A stretch of DNA of 64,000 nt from Ilyomonas sp965277535 (GTDB taxonomy: Bacteria > Bacteroidota > Bacteroidia > Chitinophagales > Chitinophagaceae), in assembly GCA_965277535.1 (NCBI GenBank), contig OZ255825.1:4340001-4404000 (forward strand). The letters are read 5' to 3'. A model generated the notes under the pieces. The model did no database searches. It was not told the DNA's origin and was given only the letters and a program-made list of their open reading frames with translations. Shown piece by piece: positions 17,250 through 26,670 of the stretch. Position 1 is the first letter of the stretch. Each line of letters opens with the position of its first letter. Position numbers and translations under genes: made by a program.

Positions 17250-17969
17250 ATGATTCATTGCATTATTGTAGATGATGAGCCGCTGGCTTTGGATTTACTG
17301 GAAGATTACATCCATCAGGTTCACGATCTGAAACTGGTGGCGCGTTGCCAGAACGCTGCTTCTGCCCATAAAGCATTGGAGAAATATGATGTGCAACTTA
17401 TGTTTCTCGATATTAATATGCCTGAAACAGATGGTATTGCTTTCCTGCAATCATTAAAAATGAAGAACCGGCCGCTTGTGGTGTTTACTACAGCGCACAG
17501 CCAGCACGCATTGGAAAGTTATGAGTTAGATGTAACCGATTATTTACTAAAGCCATTTTCTTTTGAACGATTTTTAAAAGCGATTCATAAAGTAAATATA
17601 CGTTTGCATCCATCCACAAACGGTACTGCGGTGTTGAATCATTCGGCTCAGAAACACATTTTTATAAAATCGGAATACAAAACCTACCGCATTGATTTGC
17701 CTGATATTATTTATGTGGAAGGATTGAAAGATTATTCAAAAATTTATACAACGTCGGGTAATGTTCTTACCTTAAAAAGCTTGAAAGCGATAGAAGGCTT
17801 GCTTCCCAAAAACGAATTTATCAGGGTACATCGTTCTTATATCATCGCTATTCATAAAATAAAAGTGGTGAGCAAAAGCCAGATAACAACGGTGAACGAT
17901 ATAAACATCCCCATCAGCGAAAGCTTCCGCGATAATTTTAATGCAATGATGAATGCGGCCCACATTTGA
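17250..17969 (+). CDS. LytTR-family response regulator
   Basis: 239 residues. The receiver domain (1-120) has the acidic pair D8-D9, phospho-acceptor D54 in FLDINMPETDG, T/A switch region VVFTTAHSQHAL and K near LLKPFSFERF. The LytTR DNA-binding domain (about 135-236) has IFIKSEYKTYRIDLPDIIYVEGLKDYSKIYT and FIRVHRSYIIAIHKI. No cognate LytS-type histidine kinase is encoded beside it within this window, so it is an orphan regulator. It has its own transcription unit after the terminator at 17085; a copy of the iterated 11-mer sits at 17219-17229, 20 bp upstream of the start. Confidence 0.93.
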   Translation: MIHCIIVDDEPLALDLLEDYIHQVHDLKLVARCQNAASAHKALEKYDVQLMFLDINMPETDGIAFLQSLKMKNRPLVVFTTAHSQHALESYELDVTDYLLKPFSFERFLKAIHKVNIRLHPSTNGTAVLNHSAQKHIFIKSEYKTYRIDLPDIIYVEGLKDYSKIYTTSGNVLTLKSLKAIEGLLPKNEFIRVHRSYIIAIHKIKVVSKSQITTVNDINIPISESFRDNFNAMMNAAHI

Positions 17970-18087
17970 ATTGTTGTTTTGGTTTCAATTATTATATTTC
18001 TACAAACTGTGGCTTTACCTGATTTAACTTACTACTTTTCTTCCTATTGTTTAAAATAACAATCAACACCCGAACCTGCCGTTCCAA

Positions 18088-18454
18088 TCAGGTCATATGA
18101 AAAAATACTGTATCGCTATGACTCGCAAACGAATAATATTGCGCAGAATCAGTAACTCTGGAATTACTAAACAAAATACTTAATACCCGAGTTCCATAAC
18201 TGCTGGTAGCCGTTGAAGTTTTGTAAGTTCCTGAATTTACAACAATTCCATTTTGAACCAAACTATAGCTGCCATTAGCAAAGGAAAGCGGTTTGCTGAA
18301 TACCTGTATTTTGTGGCGTTCTATAGTTGCTTGGACTATCGCCCTGGTAGTATATCCATTTCCATTGTCCAACGATGCCTGGAGTTGCGCTTTCCTTTTT
18401 ACAAGAACCTAAAATAATTATTATAAAAATGGTAAAAGATTTTAAGTACTTCAT
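18088..18454 (-). pseudogene. Frameshifted lipocalin-like lipoprotein
   Basis: Two overlapping minus-strand frames together give one coherent protein. The first (start 18454) encodes a lipoprotein signal (LGSC lipobox) and GIVGQWKWIYYQGDSPSNYRTPQNTGIQ, then goes out of frame. The second, shifted by one base, picks up with VFSKPLSFANGSYSLVQNGIVVNSGTYKT and runs to HMT at 18088. The pattern (short lipoprotein, GxWKW start, 'l.F..ngsY.....G....sGtY') matches small lipocalin-like proteins of Bacteroidota. The indel lies between about 18290 and 18312. It is either a true pseudogene or an assembly error. Confidence 0.7.
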
Positions 18455-18525
18455 GATGTTTTTTAACATGATAATCATCATATAAGTAACGTTGCATCAA
18501 ACCTGCGAAATCAAATAGCGTATTC

Positions 18526-19566
18526 TCAAAACCTTACCACCGGGCATTTCAGTTGCTTGCTGCCACTGCCATACGTTCCGGTTTTTACAAGCGACAATTC
18601 GTAAGCGCCATAAGTGCCGTTGTAAGTTCCCAAAGATGAAACGGTAGCATCATAGCTGAAAGTCAATTTAAAATCGTTCAACTGAAAGCCAACCATGGGA
18701 ATTGCTGCATCCTGGTAACGATAATACAAACCGCCAATCATTTGCTTACTGCCATCACCACTCAAATTATAATTGGCATTTATGCCGCCGACTACTTCGT
18801 AAGCGTTTCCCATTTTACTTACATAAGCATTTGGGTTGATGATCCATTGACTATTTAACTTGTAAGCTGCATTTAAAAAAGCAGTGTAGCGAACATCAAT
18901 GCGTGAATCAACGTTGCTTTTAGACGAAAAAAAACTTTCGCTCGGACGGTTGATATGAGAGATGCTTACGCCTGCATTCACGTAAGTGTTATCGTTAGGA
19001 AAGTAAGCATAATTGAGTCCAGTCTGCAAATCAAAATAACCAACCTGACTGTAAGCGAATTGCTCGCCGGAAGGTATGGTTACGTCAAAAAACTGCCCTT
19101 CATCATTCCATTGATCGTTGAAGGTAAGTTTGGTAAGATCAACTTTTTTAGAAACATAGCCAACATTAAAACCGATGCTCAGCAAACTGGCTAATCCTAC
19201 TAATTGATGATAAGCCACAGAAGCATAAGCCCGTGTAGAAGCAAGACTGCCGGCTCCGGCTACATCTTTCATAATGGTTCCACCAATGCCCATCCAGCCG
19301 TTCTCAAAACGATTGTTGAACAACTGTGCATCACCCCATGCATTCATGGTTTTATAAGGGTTTGATGTAAGACTCGAATATTGGTTTCGGTAATTCATAC
19401 CAGCGCGCCAGTCAACATCCGGCGAGAAGCCTGTGTTGGCAGGATTCACGAGTAAAGGAGCATTGAAATATTGCGAAAAATGAAGATCTTGTGCATCAAT
19501 TGTTACAGCAAAAAATTGGGCAAAAACAAACATCAGGCATATATAAAAAACGGTGTTGGGTTTCAT
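18526..19566 (-). CDS. PorP/SprF family type IX secretion-system membrane protein
   Basis: 346 residues with a signal peptide and the family opening QDLHFSQYFNAPLLVNPANTGF (about residues 27-48), then barrel strands such as WRAGMNYRNQYSS and the C-terminal GAYELSLVKTG. PorP/SprF proteins are outer-membrane partners that hold or export specific T9SS cargo carrying type B C-terminal domains. The gene immediately upstream (21-bp gap, same strand) encodes exactly such a cargo, so the two form a classical cargo-partner operon. Confidence 0.93.
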   Translation of the reverse strand: MKPNTVFYICLMFVFAQFFAVTIDAQDLHFSQYFNAPLLVNPANTGFSPDVDWRAGMNYRNQYSSLTSNPYKTMNAWGDAQLFNNRFENGWMGIGGTIMKDVAGAGSLASTRAYASVAYHQLVGLASLLSIGFNVGYVSKKVDLTKLTFNDQWNDEGQFFDVTIPSGEQFAYSQVGYFDLQTGLNYAYFPNDNTYVNAGVSISHINRPSESFFSSKSNVDSRIDVRYTAFLNAAYKLNSQWIINPNAYVSKMGNAYEVVGGINANYNLSGDGSKQMIGGLYYRYQDAAIPMVGFQLNDFKLTFSYDATVSSLGTYNGTYGAYELSLVKTGTYGSGSKQLKCPVVRF

Positions 19567-19586
19567 AGCTGTTTCATTTAATCGTG

Positions 19587-22500
19587 TTATCTTAGTAAGG
19601 TAATATCTCCGGTTTTTGAGTATTTTTTTCCGTCTGTAAATTCAACATTCAAAACATAGGTATATACTTCCTGCGGTTGCAGCACACCTTTGTAAGTGCC
19701 ATCCCATCCAAACTTTTGGCTGGTTGAAACAAATATCATTGTGCCCCAGCGGTTGTAAATGCGCCAGTCCATTTTAGCAATGCCATAGCCTTTTACATTG
19801 ATGGTGCGGTTTACGCCGGTTGGCGCAATGGCATTGGGCACATCAACCAATGGTGTAACTAAAGAAGCAACTACGTGCGTAACGGTATCGGTACAGCCGT
19901 ATTGATTGTAGGCAATGAGCGTTACTAAAAACGTATCGGTAACGTTGTACATGTGTTGAAGAACCGAATCGGAATTAGAAGTTGCCAACTGCGTTCCATC
20001 GCCCCAAAGCCATTTGTACGAAGTAGCGCCGGTTGAGGTATTAAAGAAAGAAGTAGGCGTATTGTTTTGTGCTACCAAGGGGCTGTAAGTAAAGCTGGCT
20101 GTGGGTTTGTCGCTCACAACAATGGTCAGCGAAGTTGAATCCTCTTTATTACAGGTAGCGCTATCGGTAGCTTTGAGTGATACATTGTATGTTCCGGGTG
20201 TGTTGTACAAGTGCGTTGGCGAATCGTCGGTTGACGTAGCACCATCTCCAAAATTCCATAAAAAGGTTTGCCCTGCCAGCGACGTATTATTGAACGTAGC
20301 TGTATAAGGTGCGCAACCGGCGGGCGGTGTGGTAAATTGTGCTTTTACATTTGCCGCAATTCTTATGGTGTCAACCAGTTCATCTGGCGCATTGCAGTAA
20401 TTCGAGTCAATTAAACTTAGTTTTACAATGTAAGTTCCCTGCGCAGCATACGTATGCGGTTGAGGTTGAATCGTAGTATCGAATGTGCCATCACCAAAAT
20501 CCCATACAAATGAAGAATTGGTAAACGGCTTATTGGCAGGCGCGGTAGAAGTATTGGTAAACTGAAACGCCAGCGAAGTACAGGGTGGCAGCTTTGCAGA
20601 TGTAAATCCTAAGTTGGCTTTGTCCTTTCTTACACGAATGGTAGTGTATGATGTATCTGCAATATTGCAGGCAGAAGAGTCAATCGAAATCAATCTCACT
20701 CTGTAATCTCCGATTTGTGTGTAGGTGTGAGAAACAGAATCAATCAAGGTAGTAACATCTGCTGTTCCATCGCCAAAATTCCAAACATACTGCTTGCCCA
20801 AAGCAATGGTATCAATAAAGTTTACCGTAACCGGCACACAACCCGTTGTATCATATTCCCTGCCCAGAATACTGGCGCGAACGCCGTTGCCAATGCCTGC
20901 CAGTTGAAATGCAATTTTTACGGCAGCTTCGTTGCAGTATGCGTCCATTGTAGCGCCGTTGTTAGGAGCTACAACACCTAATGTAGTAGGAAAGCGGCTT
21001 TGGGGAGGATTTTGTTTAAACTCGCAATTGGCACAAACCGCCTGGTAAATAATGCCTTGCCTGTCGAAGCGACTGGTGCCTCCATCCACATGATCGCCAA
21101 AACCACCTTTTTGCCCAAAAAACTGGGCGTATAACGGCGATGCGGCATTGCGTTCCAACACAAAAAAGTAAAAATCTTTTCCGTCGGTTGAACGAAATTG
21201 TGCCGGTGCGCTTGGCGATACATACAAGCCAATAGAACTTTGCCCTGGCTGATATAGTTCATTAATGCCACCCGACCAGCCGGAAACATACACGTTCTCG
21301 CATCGGTCAACCAGGAAAGCATCCGGCGAAATATCGGGAATAGTACTGCCTTTACCAAACGTTGTGGAATACACCCAATCGCTTAAATCGGTTTTTAATT
21401 TGGCAATAAATTGTTTTCCGCCTGCCTGGCTCCACGCTGCATTAATAACAGGCCAGCTTCCGGTAGTAGTGCCCATAATGTATGGGAAACTGAATTTATC
21501 GAACTGAATACCATAAATCAAATCAATACCAGGTGTTCCGAAATACGATGTTTTGATAAGCTGATAGGTGTTGTTATCAATCACTGAAACAAAACCATCC
21601 GAAGCACCATTGTAATTTTTAAAAGTGGCACTGCTGGCAGCAATGCCCGGCATATTGTTGCTTTCAGTGGCACCGGCAGTATAAATATTATTATCGGTAG
21701 GATTTAAGGCTAAAACAAAAGCCGCGTCGTTAGCCGATCCACCGAGATAAGACGATAAAAAAACTGTTTTCAAATCGGGTGATGTTTTTATGATGACGCC
21801 ATCCTGACTGCCGGTAGTGCTTCCATTATTAAAGTTTTTTTCAAAAGCGTTGTCGGTAACCGGATAATCGCCCGATTGTGTACAGGATGCCAGGTAAATG
21901 TTGCGGCTGCCATCTACAATTACTTCGCTTCGCGCATCATCACCATAGTTTTGCCGGATACTAACAGCGGCCACTCCCTGTTTGTCTTTTGGTTGTATAT
22001 TCACACCATCATTGTTGTTTCCTCCAAACCGCCGCGAAGCCACCAAACCGCCACTGCTGTTGAGTTTGGTGAGAAAAATATCAATGTCTGCCGCGTTGTT
22101 ATCAGGACCATATTTAGGAACTGTTGACGGGTAATTTTTGGAAGACGTTCTGCCGCTGATGATAAGGTTTCCGTCGGCATCAACTATTAAGCTGTGCGGC
22201 TGCTCATCGCCATAACCGCCTAAGTAAGTGCCAAACAAAAGCTTACTTCCTGTTTTATTAAATTTTACAATGCCCACATCAATCGGTTCTGTGCCTTCCA
22301 ATCCATAGCTGCCTGGCGTAAATGTTCTGCTATATGCGCCCAAAGTGGTGGGAAAACCATTATTGAACACAATGCCTCCGGCATAAAAGTTTCCCTGCCC
22401 ATCATAAGTTGCAGTATAGCCCCAATTGTCTGCTGTACTTCCTGTGAAGGAACAAAACACAATTTGCGGATCAATGATGAGTGTGGTGTTTTTGTCGTAA

Positions 22501-23279
22501 TTGTCTGCTTTAAAACGAACTGTATTGCCACTTACCGCATAGCTTACATTCACGTTTGTTTTTGCCGTAATTGATGTTTGGTAAGATTCCGGCGACAATT
22601 CGGTTACATCGCCAAGAGATGTTGACACCAGCAAATCGCCTTTTTTTACACGCAAGCCATTGGTGCCGTCGAACCGCATTGCAATCTGGCTTACATCACC
22701 ACCCGGATGCACAATAATATCGTACTTTAATTGACTGTTGGCAGTGTAATACCGAACATCAATATTAGGATACATGTTTTTGTAAACCACCGCCCCATAA
22801 ATTTTGCAACCCGTTGCCCATTTGCTTTTATCGTTACCAATAAAATAATTATTGTAAGTGTCCAAAGCCTTGTCCGGCGCGGTTTCCGGCGATGTGGCTG
22901 CGTTTACAAACGTTACTTCGTAAGCATGAGAATGAAGAACAAGATTGCTATTTGCATTGTTATTTGCAACGGCTTTTGTTGCGTTTTGTGTTTGCCACGA
23001 CTTGCCATTGCTTTTTAAAACAGCAAGGGTTGCCGAATCGTGATGACCGCCATAATAATCAGCTATCTTTTGCCAGTCGCTGCTGCTGTTGAGCAACACA
23101 CGATAGCCATTTTTTTCGATAAAAAAACCGCCGCCGTTGATCTGACCCGCATAATTTACACGGGCATCCCATTGTCCTCTGTTTTCAACAAACTGAATGT
23201 ATTGCGCTTTTGAAGCAAAAACAAAAAGCAAAATGGCTGAGAGAAAAAGTATAATAGATTTCAAGGCTATTGTTTTCAT
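19587..23279 (-). CDS. Large T9SS cargo: DUF7948/SBBP-type propeller, four PKD domains, gliding-type C-terminal domain
   Basis: 1230 residues with a signal peptide (cleavage after KAQ). The N-terminal module (25-260) opens QFVENRGQWDARVNYAG and includes NNYFIGNDKSKWATGCKIYGAVVYKNMYPNIDVRYY, typical of the DUF7948 cap. Residues about 270-760 carry SBBP-like beta-propeller repeats (GTYLGGYGDE, SYLGGSANDAAF, SYFGTPGIDL). Four PKD domains follow, each with a WNFGDGT or WLWGDGT core. The last 80 residues (PNAIAPTG...WRIYNRWGTMIFVS...WDGTYKGVLQPQEVYTYVLNVEFTDGK...GDITLLR) are the gliding-motility type B sorting domain. A cell-surface or secreted adhesin-like protein; ligand unknown. Confidence 0.93.
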   Translation of the reverse strand: MKTIALKSIILFLSAILLFVFASKAQYIQFVENRGQWDARVNYAGQINGGGFFIEKNGYRVLLNSSSDWQKIADYYGGHHDSATLAVLKSNGKSWQTQNATKAVANNNANSNLVLHSHAYEVTFVNAATSPETAPDKALDTYNNYFIGNDKSKWATGCKIYGAVVYKNMYPNIDVRYYTANSQLKYDIIVHPGGDVSQIAMRFDGTNGLRVKKGDLLVSTSLGDVTELSPESYQTSITAKTNVNVSYAVSGNTVRFKADNYDKNTTLIIDPQIVFCSFTGSTADNWGYTATYDGQGNFYAGGIVFNNGFPTTLGAYSRTFTPGSYGLEGTEPIDVGIVKFNKTGSKLLFGTYLGGYGDEQPHSLIVDADGNLIISGRTSSKNYPSTVPKYGPDNNAADIDIFLTKLNSSGGLVASRRFGGNNNDGVNIQPKDKQGVAAVSIRQNYGDDARSEVIVDGSRNIYLASCTQSGDYPVTDNAFEKNFNNGSTTGSQDGVIIKTSPDLKTVFLSSYLGGSANDAAFVLALNPTDNNIYTAGATESNNMPGIAASSATFKNYNGASDGFVSVIDNNTYQLIKTSYFGTPGIDLIYGIQFDKFSFPYIMGTTTGSWPVINAAWSQAGGKQFIAKLKTDLSDWVYSTTFGKGSTIPDISPDAFLVDRCENVYVSGWSGGINELYQPGQSSIGLYVSPSAPAQFRSTDGKDFYFFVLERNAASPLYAQFFGQKGGFGDHVDGGTSRFDRQGIIYQAVCANCEFKQNPPQSRFPTTLGVVAPNNGATMDAYCNEAAVKIAFQLAGIGNGVRASILGREYDTTGCVPVTVNFIDTIALGKQYVWNFGDGTADVTTLIDSVSHTYTQIGDYRVRLISIDSSACNIADTSYTTIRVRKDKANLGFTSAKLPPCTSLAFQFTNTSTAPANKPFTNSSFVWDFGDGTFDTTIQPQPHTYAAQGTYIVKLSLIDSNYCNAPDELVDTIRIAANVKAQFTTPPAGCAPYTATFNNTSLAGQTFLWNFGDGATSTDDSPTHLYNTPGTYNVSLKATDSATCNKEDSTSLTIVVSDKPTASFTYSPLVAQNNTPTSFFNTSTGATSYKWLWGDGTQLATSNSDSVLQHMYNVTDTFLVTLIAYNQYGCTDTVTHVVASLVTPLVDVPNAIAPTGVNRTINVKGYGIAKMDWRIYNRWGTMIFVSTSQKFGWDGTYKGVLQPQEVYTYVLNVEFTDGKKYSKTGDITLLR

Positions 23280-23622
23280 TATTCTTCTTTAAAGCAAAAC
23301 AGTTTTATCAAATACAACCTATCTGTTCAACCCAAATTATAAAAGCCAAATTTTTTACTGAACAAAGCAAAAAGCTATGTGGTAAAAATGTTATAATAAG
23401 AACGAAGGCAACCGCATATTTATTAGCTTCAGGCTTGCAAAACGCGGATGCTTTTTTGTGCAAAAACAAATGGCGCAGGTTATGTAAGCAATCCGTCTTA
23501 CCCGATAAATTTAGACATTTTTTAAAAGCAGCACACTTTTTATTTGCCTTTTCGTTTACTGCGCCAGTGGTATTTTTCTTTACAAAAAGAAAGATGCTAA
23601 AAAGATAACTTTGTTAGCTGAA
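23280..23622. other. Intergenic stretch, about 340 bp
   Basis: Lies upstream of the T9SS cargo gene and downstream of recG (both minus strand). It contains one 13-mer copy of the iterated motif (23458-23470). No gene, hairpin terminator or clear promoter core was recognised. Confidence 0.5.
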
Positions 23623-25674
23623 TTACGAAATTTTGCTCCACGCCGTTTTGCCTTGCTGCGTTCCTAAAAATTGCTGTAGCGCTTTGTGTTCATCTTTTTG
23701 CAAATTCGGATCGGCTTCAACTATTGTTTCTGCATAGGTTCTTGCGGTCATCAGCAAATCCTTATCGTCGACCAAACTTGCCAGTTTAAAATTCAGCGCT
23801 CCGCTTTGTCTTGTACCTTCAATTTCGCCGGGCCCGCGCAGTTCCAAATCTTTTTCGGCTATCTTAAAACCATCGTTGGTGCTGCACATTATATCAATAC
23901 GTTGCCGCGCATCCGTTCCGGTTTTTGAGCCGGTTAAAAGAATGCAAAAACTTTGCTCGCTGCCCCTGCCTACTCTGCCGCGCAACTGATGCAATTGCGA
24001 CAAGCCAAACTTTTCAGCACTTTCTATTACCATCACACTTGCGTTGGGCACATTCACGCCTACTTCAATTACCGTTGTGCTCACCATGATATTGGTATCG
24101 CCCGAAACAAAACGTTGCATGTTCGTTTCTTTTTGCTCGCTCGTTTGTCTGCCATGCACCATGCTGATGTAAAACTTCGGTTCAGGGAAAAAACTTTTTA
24201 CCTGCTCATAACCCTGCATCAAATCTTCATAGCTCAACTTCTCGCTTTCTTCAATCAGGGGATAAATGATGTAAGCCTGCCTGCCTTTGTCAATTTCGCT
24301 ACGAATAAAACCCATGATGTTGGCGCGGTGCATCTCGCTGCGATGCACGGTGGTAACAGGTTTACGGCCCGGTGGGAGTTCGTCAATTACACTGTAATCC
24401 AAATCGCCGTAAGCCGTCATGGCAAGTGTGCGCGGGATGGGCGTTGCCGTCATTACCAGCACATGCGGATGAATGTTTGATTTGTTCCAAAGCTTTGCCC
24501 GTTGCGCCACGCCAAAACGGTGTTGTTCATCAACAATGGCAAGCCCGAAGTTTTGAAACCGAACACTGTCTTCAATAATGGCATGTGTGCCAATAATGAT
24601 GTGCAATGTGCCATCAGCCAGCTGTTGCAAAATCTCTTTTCGCTTTTTTGTTTTTGTGCTGCCTGTTAGCAGTGCAATATTTACCGGCATATCTTTCAAC
24701 AGATGAGATAGCCCATCAAAATGTTGCTTTGCCAAAATTTCTGTAGGCGCCATCAAACAACTCTGATAACCGTTATCGGCAGCCAGCAGCATGGAAAGCA
24801 ACGCCACAATGGTTTTGCCGCTACCCACATCGCCTTGCAGCAAGCGGTTCATCTGATGGCCATGCGCCGTATCGTTTCTGATTTCGCGAAGCACCCGCTT
24901 TTGCGCACCTGTTAATTCAAAAGGCAAATCGTTGGTATAAAAGTTATTGAACAAATCGCCCACTTTTTCAAACACAATGCCTTTGCTCACTTTGTGGCGA
25001 TTGATGCGAATAATGTTCAAACGAATTTGTGCCAAAAACAATTCTTCAAATTTCAATCTTCGCAACGCTTCAGAATAGTGCTGTGCAGAAGGAGGGAAGT
25101 GGATGTTTTGAAACGCCGCAAAACGCGATACGAGGTTTAGATTTTGGATGATGGAATGGGGCAATATTTCAGGCACATCTTTTACAGAAAGCTGTGATAA
25201 CAATGTGTAAGTGAACTTGCCGATTTGCCGCCCGTTTAAACCCCGGGCTTTTAGTTTTTCGGTAGTTGAATAAATGGGTTCTAAAAACGCTTTGCCATCG
25301 GCTTTCGCATCACTCACGGCTTCAATTTCGGGATGCGTCATTTGCGGCTTGCCGTTAAAAAAAGATGGCTTGCCATACACCAAATAATACTCGCCTTCTT
25401 TCATTATCTTCTCTATCCAGTTGATGCTCTGAAACCAGGTTAATTCAAGCGTTCCGGTGCTGTCTTTAAGATGCGCTATCAAACGCCGTGAGTGCTTTTC
25501 GCCCATCACTTCAACATATACCAACCGGCCGCTTACCTGTGTAAATTCCGTTTCAGAATCAATGGATGAAATGAGAGAAACTTTTGTTTTATCTATGTGG
25601 CGGATAGGGTAGTATTCGAGCAGATCGCGAAACGCAAGAATGTTAAGATCCTTACGCAGCATGTCGCCGCGCAA
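23623..25674 (-). CDS. recG: ATP-dependent DNA helicase RecG
   Basis: 683 residues as drawn from the first legal start (TTG at 25674). Wedge/OB domain about 1-230, helicase motif I GDVGSGKT at 281-288, DEQHRFG box, TATPIPRTLAMT, and the QLRGRVGRG motif near the end, all canonical for RecG, which remodels stalled replication forks. The frame continues upstream without a stop and encodes the conserved family N-terminus ISPIEYLKGVGPLRGDML, so the protein probably begins about 17 codons earlier. No ATG, GTG or TTG is available there: the position where family members start is an ACG at 25723-25725, with an ATT three codons before it. Confidence 0.95.
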   Translation of the reverse strand: MRGDMLRKDLNILAFRDLLEYYPIRHIDKTKVSLISSIDSETEFTQVSGRLVYVEVMGEKHSRRLIAHLKDSTGTLELTWFQSINWIEKIMKEGEYYLVYGKPSFFNGKPQMTHPEIEAVSDAKADGKAFLEPIYSTTEKLKARGLNGRQIGKFTYTLLSQLSVKDVPEILPHSIIQNLNLVSRFAAFQNIHFPPSAQHYSEALRRLKFEELFLAQIRLNIIRINRHKVSKGIVFEKVGDLFNNFYTNDLPFELTGAQKRVLREIRNDTAHGHQMNRLLQGDVGSGKTIVALLSMLLAADNGYQSCLMAPTEILAKQHFDGLSHLLKDMPVNIALLTGSTKTKKRKEILQQLADGTLHIIIGTHAIIEDSVRFQNFGLAIVDEQHRFGVAQRAKLWNKSNIHPHVLVMTATPIPRTLAMTAYGDLDYSVIDELPPGRKPVTTVHRSEMHRANIMGFIRSEIDKGRQAYIIYPLIEESEKLSYEDLMQGYEQVKSFFPEPKFYISMVHGRQTSEQKETNMQRFVSGDTNIMVSTTVIEVGVNVPNASVMVIESAEKFGLSQLHQLRGRVGRGSEQSFCILLTGSKTGTDARQRIDIMCSTNDGFKIAEKDLELRGPGEIEGTRQSGALNFKLASLVDDKDLLMTARTYAETIVEADPNLQKDEHKALQQFLGTQQGKTAWSKIS

Positions 25675-25878
25675 AGGCCCAACGCCTTTCAGGTATTCAA
25701 TGGGCGAAATGAGTATAGATGGCGTGAGTGAAATTGCTAAAATATTTGGTTACAAATATCGGAAAAGAGTGGTGGTAAAATGCAAGATTAACAAGTGAGA
25801 TTGTGGGGAGGAAAACAAGGTTTGACAAGAAATTACATTAGTAAGGTATGAAACTATTTATAAATTGATAACATGAAC

Positions 25879-26328
25879 TTAATAATAATTAAATCTATCT
25901 TGTAGCACTAAATGATAACCAGAAATTTTATTTAAAGGAACGAAAGCGCGTGGGCCAAAAAGTAAAACCAATTTCACGTTATCGTGTGAATCAGTACTGT
26001 CTTTTTTTGTGTAAAAAGGAATCTCAATTATAAGTCGTCCAATTCCATCATGCTTTTTCGTGATATTTATTTCGGGCTCATTATTTCCAATGTATTGAAA
26101 ATAATTCGTACGGATTTGTTTGAAATCAAGGTTTAAAATTTCTTTATCTTTTCCTATAGAAGATAAGTCGATACCGATTAATGATACAAATTCCTGTTCA
26201 TCGTTCTCTTTTATCGCATTTAGTACGTTGTGAGCAGTTGTATAAATCTGAACTTGCTTCGGTGGCTGTTTGCAATTTAGTAATGATAGGCACAAAAGCA
26301 AAAGAAGCAGATATTTTAATATTTTCAT
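25879..26328 (-). CDS. Hypothetical lipoprotein
   Basis: 149 residues with a lipobox SLLNC (Cys19). The mature part (TTAHNVLNAIKENDEQEFVSLIG...) looks like a small alpha/beta domain similar in flavour to NTF2-like or DUF3887-type proteins that begin with a helix-turn acidic motif, but no confident family match can be made by eye. It stands alone between recG and the DUF721 gene. Confidence 0.7.
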   Translation of the reverse strand: MKILKYLLLLLLCLSLLNCKQPPKQVQIYTTAHNVLNAIKENDEQEFVSLIGIDLSSIGKDKEILNLDFKQIRTNYFQYIGNNEPEINITKKHDGIGRLIIEIPFYTKKDSTDSHDNVKLVLLFGPRAFVPLNKISGYHLVLQDRFNYY

Positions 26329-26388
26329 CTTGCTGAATGCTATGTTCTATTTATTTGCCTACTAAAATTTCAACAAAAACAAACCTTC

Positions 26389-26670
26389 TCACTGCACCAC
26401 CACATTCGTAATTACCTTTTCGCCGAACGCTTCGTTTACGCGCTCCATAATTTTTTCTTTTTGATACATCAGTTCATTTTTTAAAGGACCCACCGATGTA
26501 TTGATGAACAATGTGCCGTTGAGAATCTGAACACTATCTGTGTATTTAGAAATGGTGCTGCCCATGATTTGCTGCCACACTTCTTCAATCTGCACAGAAC
26601 GAATGCCGTTTTTTAAATTGCTCTTATTGACCAGATTTTTAATGGCTGCGCCGATGTGATATTCGCCCAT
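26389..26670 (-). CDS. DUF721 (DciA-like) family protein
   Basis: 93 residues. The motif VWQQIMGSTISKYTDSVQILNGTLFINTSVGPLKNELMYQKEKIMERVNEAFGEKVITNVVV is diagnostic of DUF721, whose KH-like fold is shared with DciA, the helicase-loading factor of bacteria lacking DnaC/DnaI. Bacteroidota typically encode a short version next to recF or in small housekeeping clusters. Role in replication initiation is inferred from the family. A TGCAAAAACAAAC-like run lies in the downstream gap. Confidence 0.85.
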   Translation of the reverse strand: MGEYHIGAAIKNLVNKSNLKNGIRSVQIEEVWQQIMGSTISKYTDSVQILNGTLFINTSVGPLKNELMYQKEKIMERVNEAFGEKVITNVVVQ

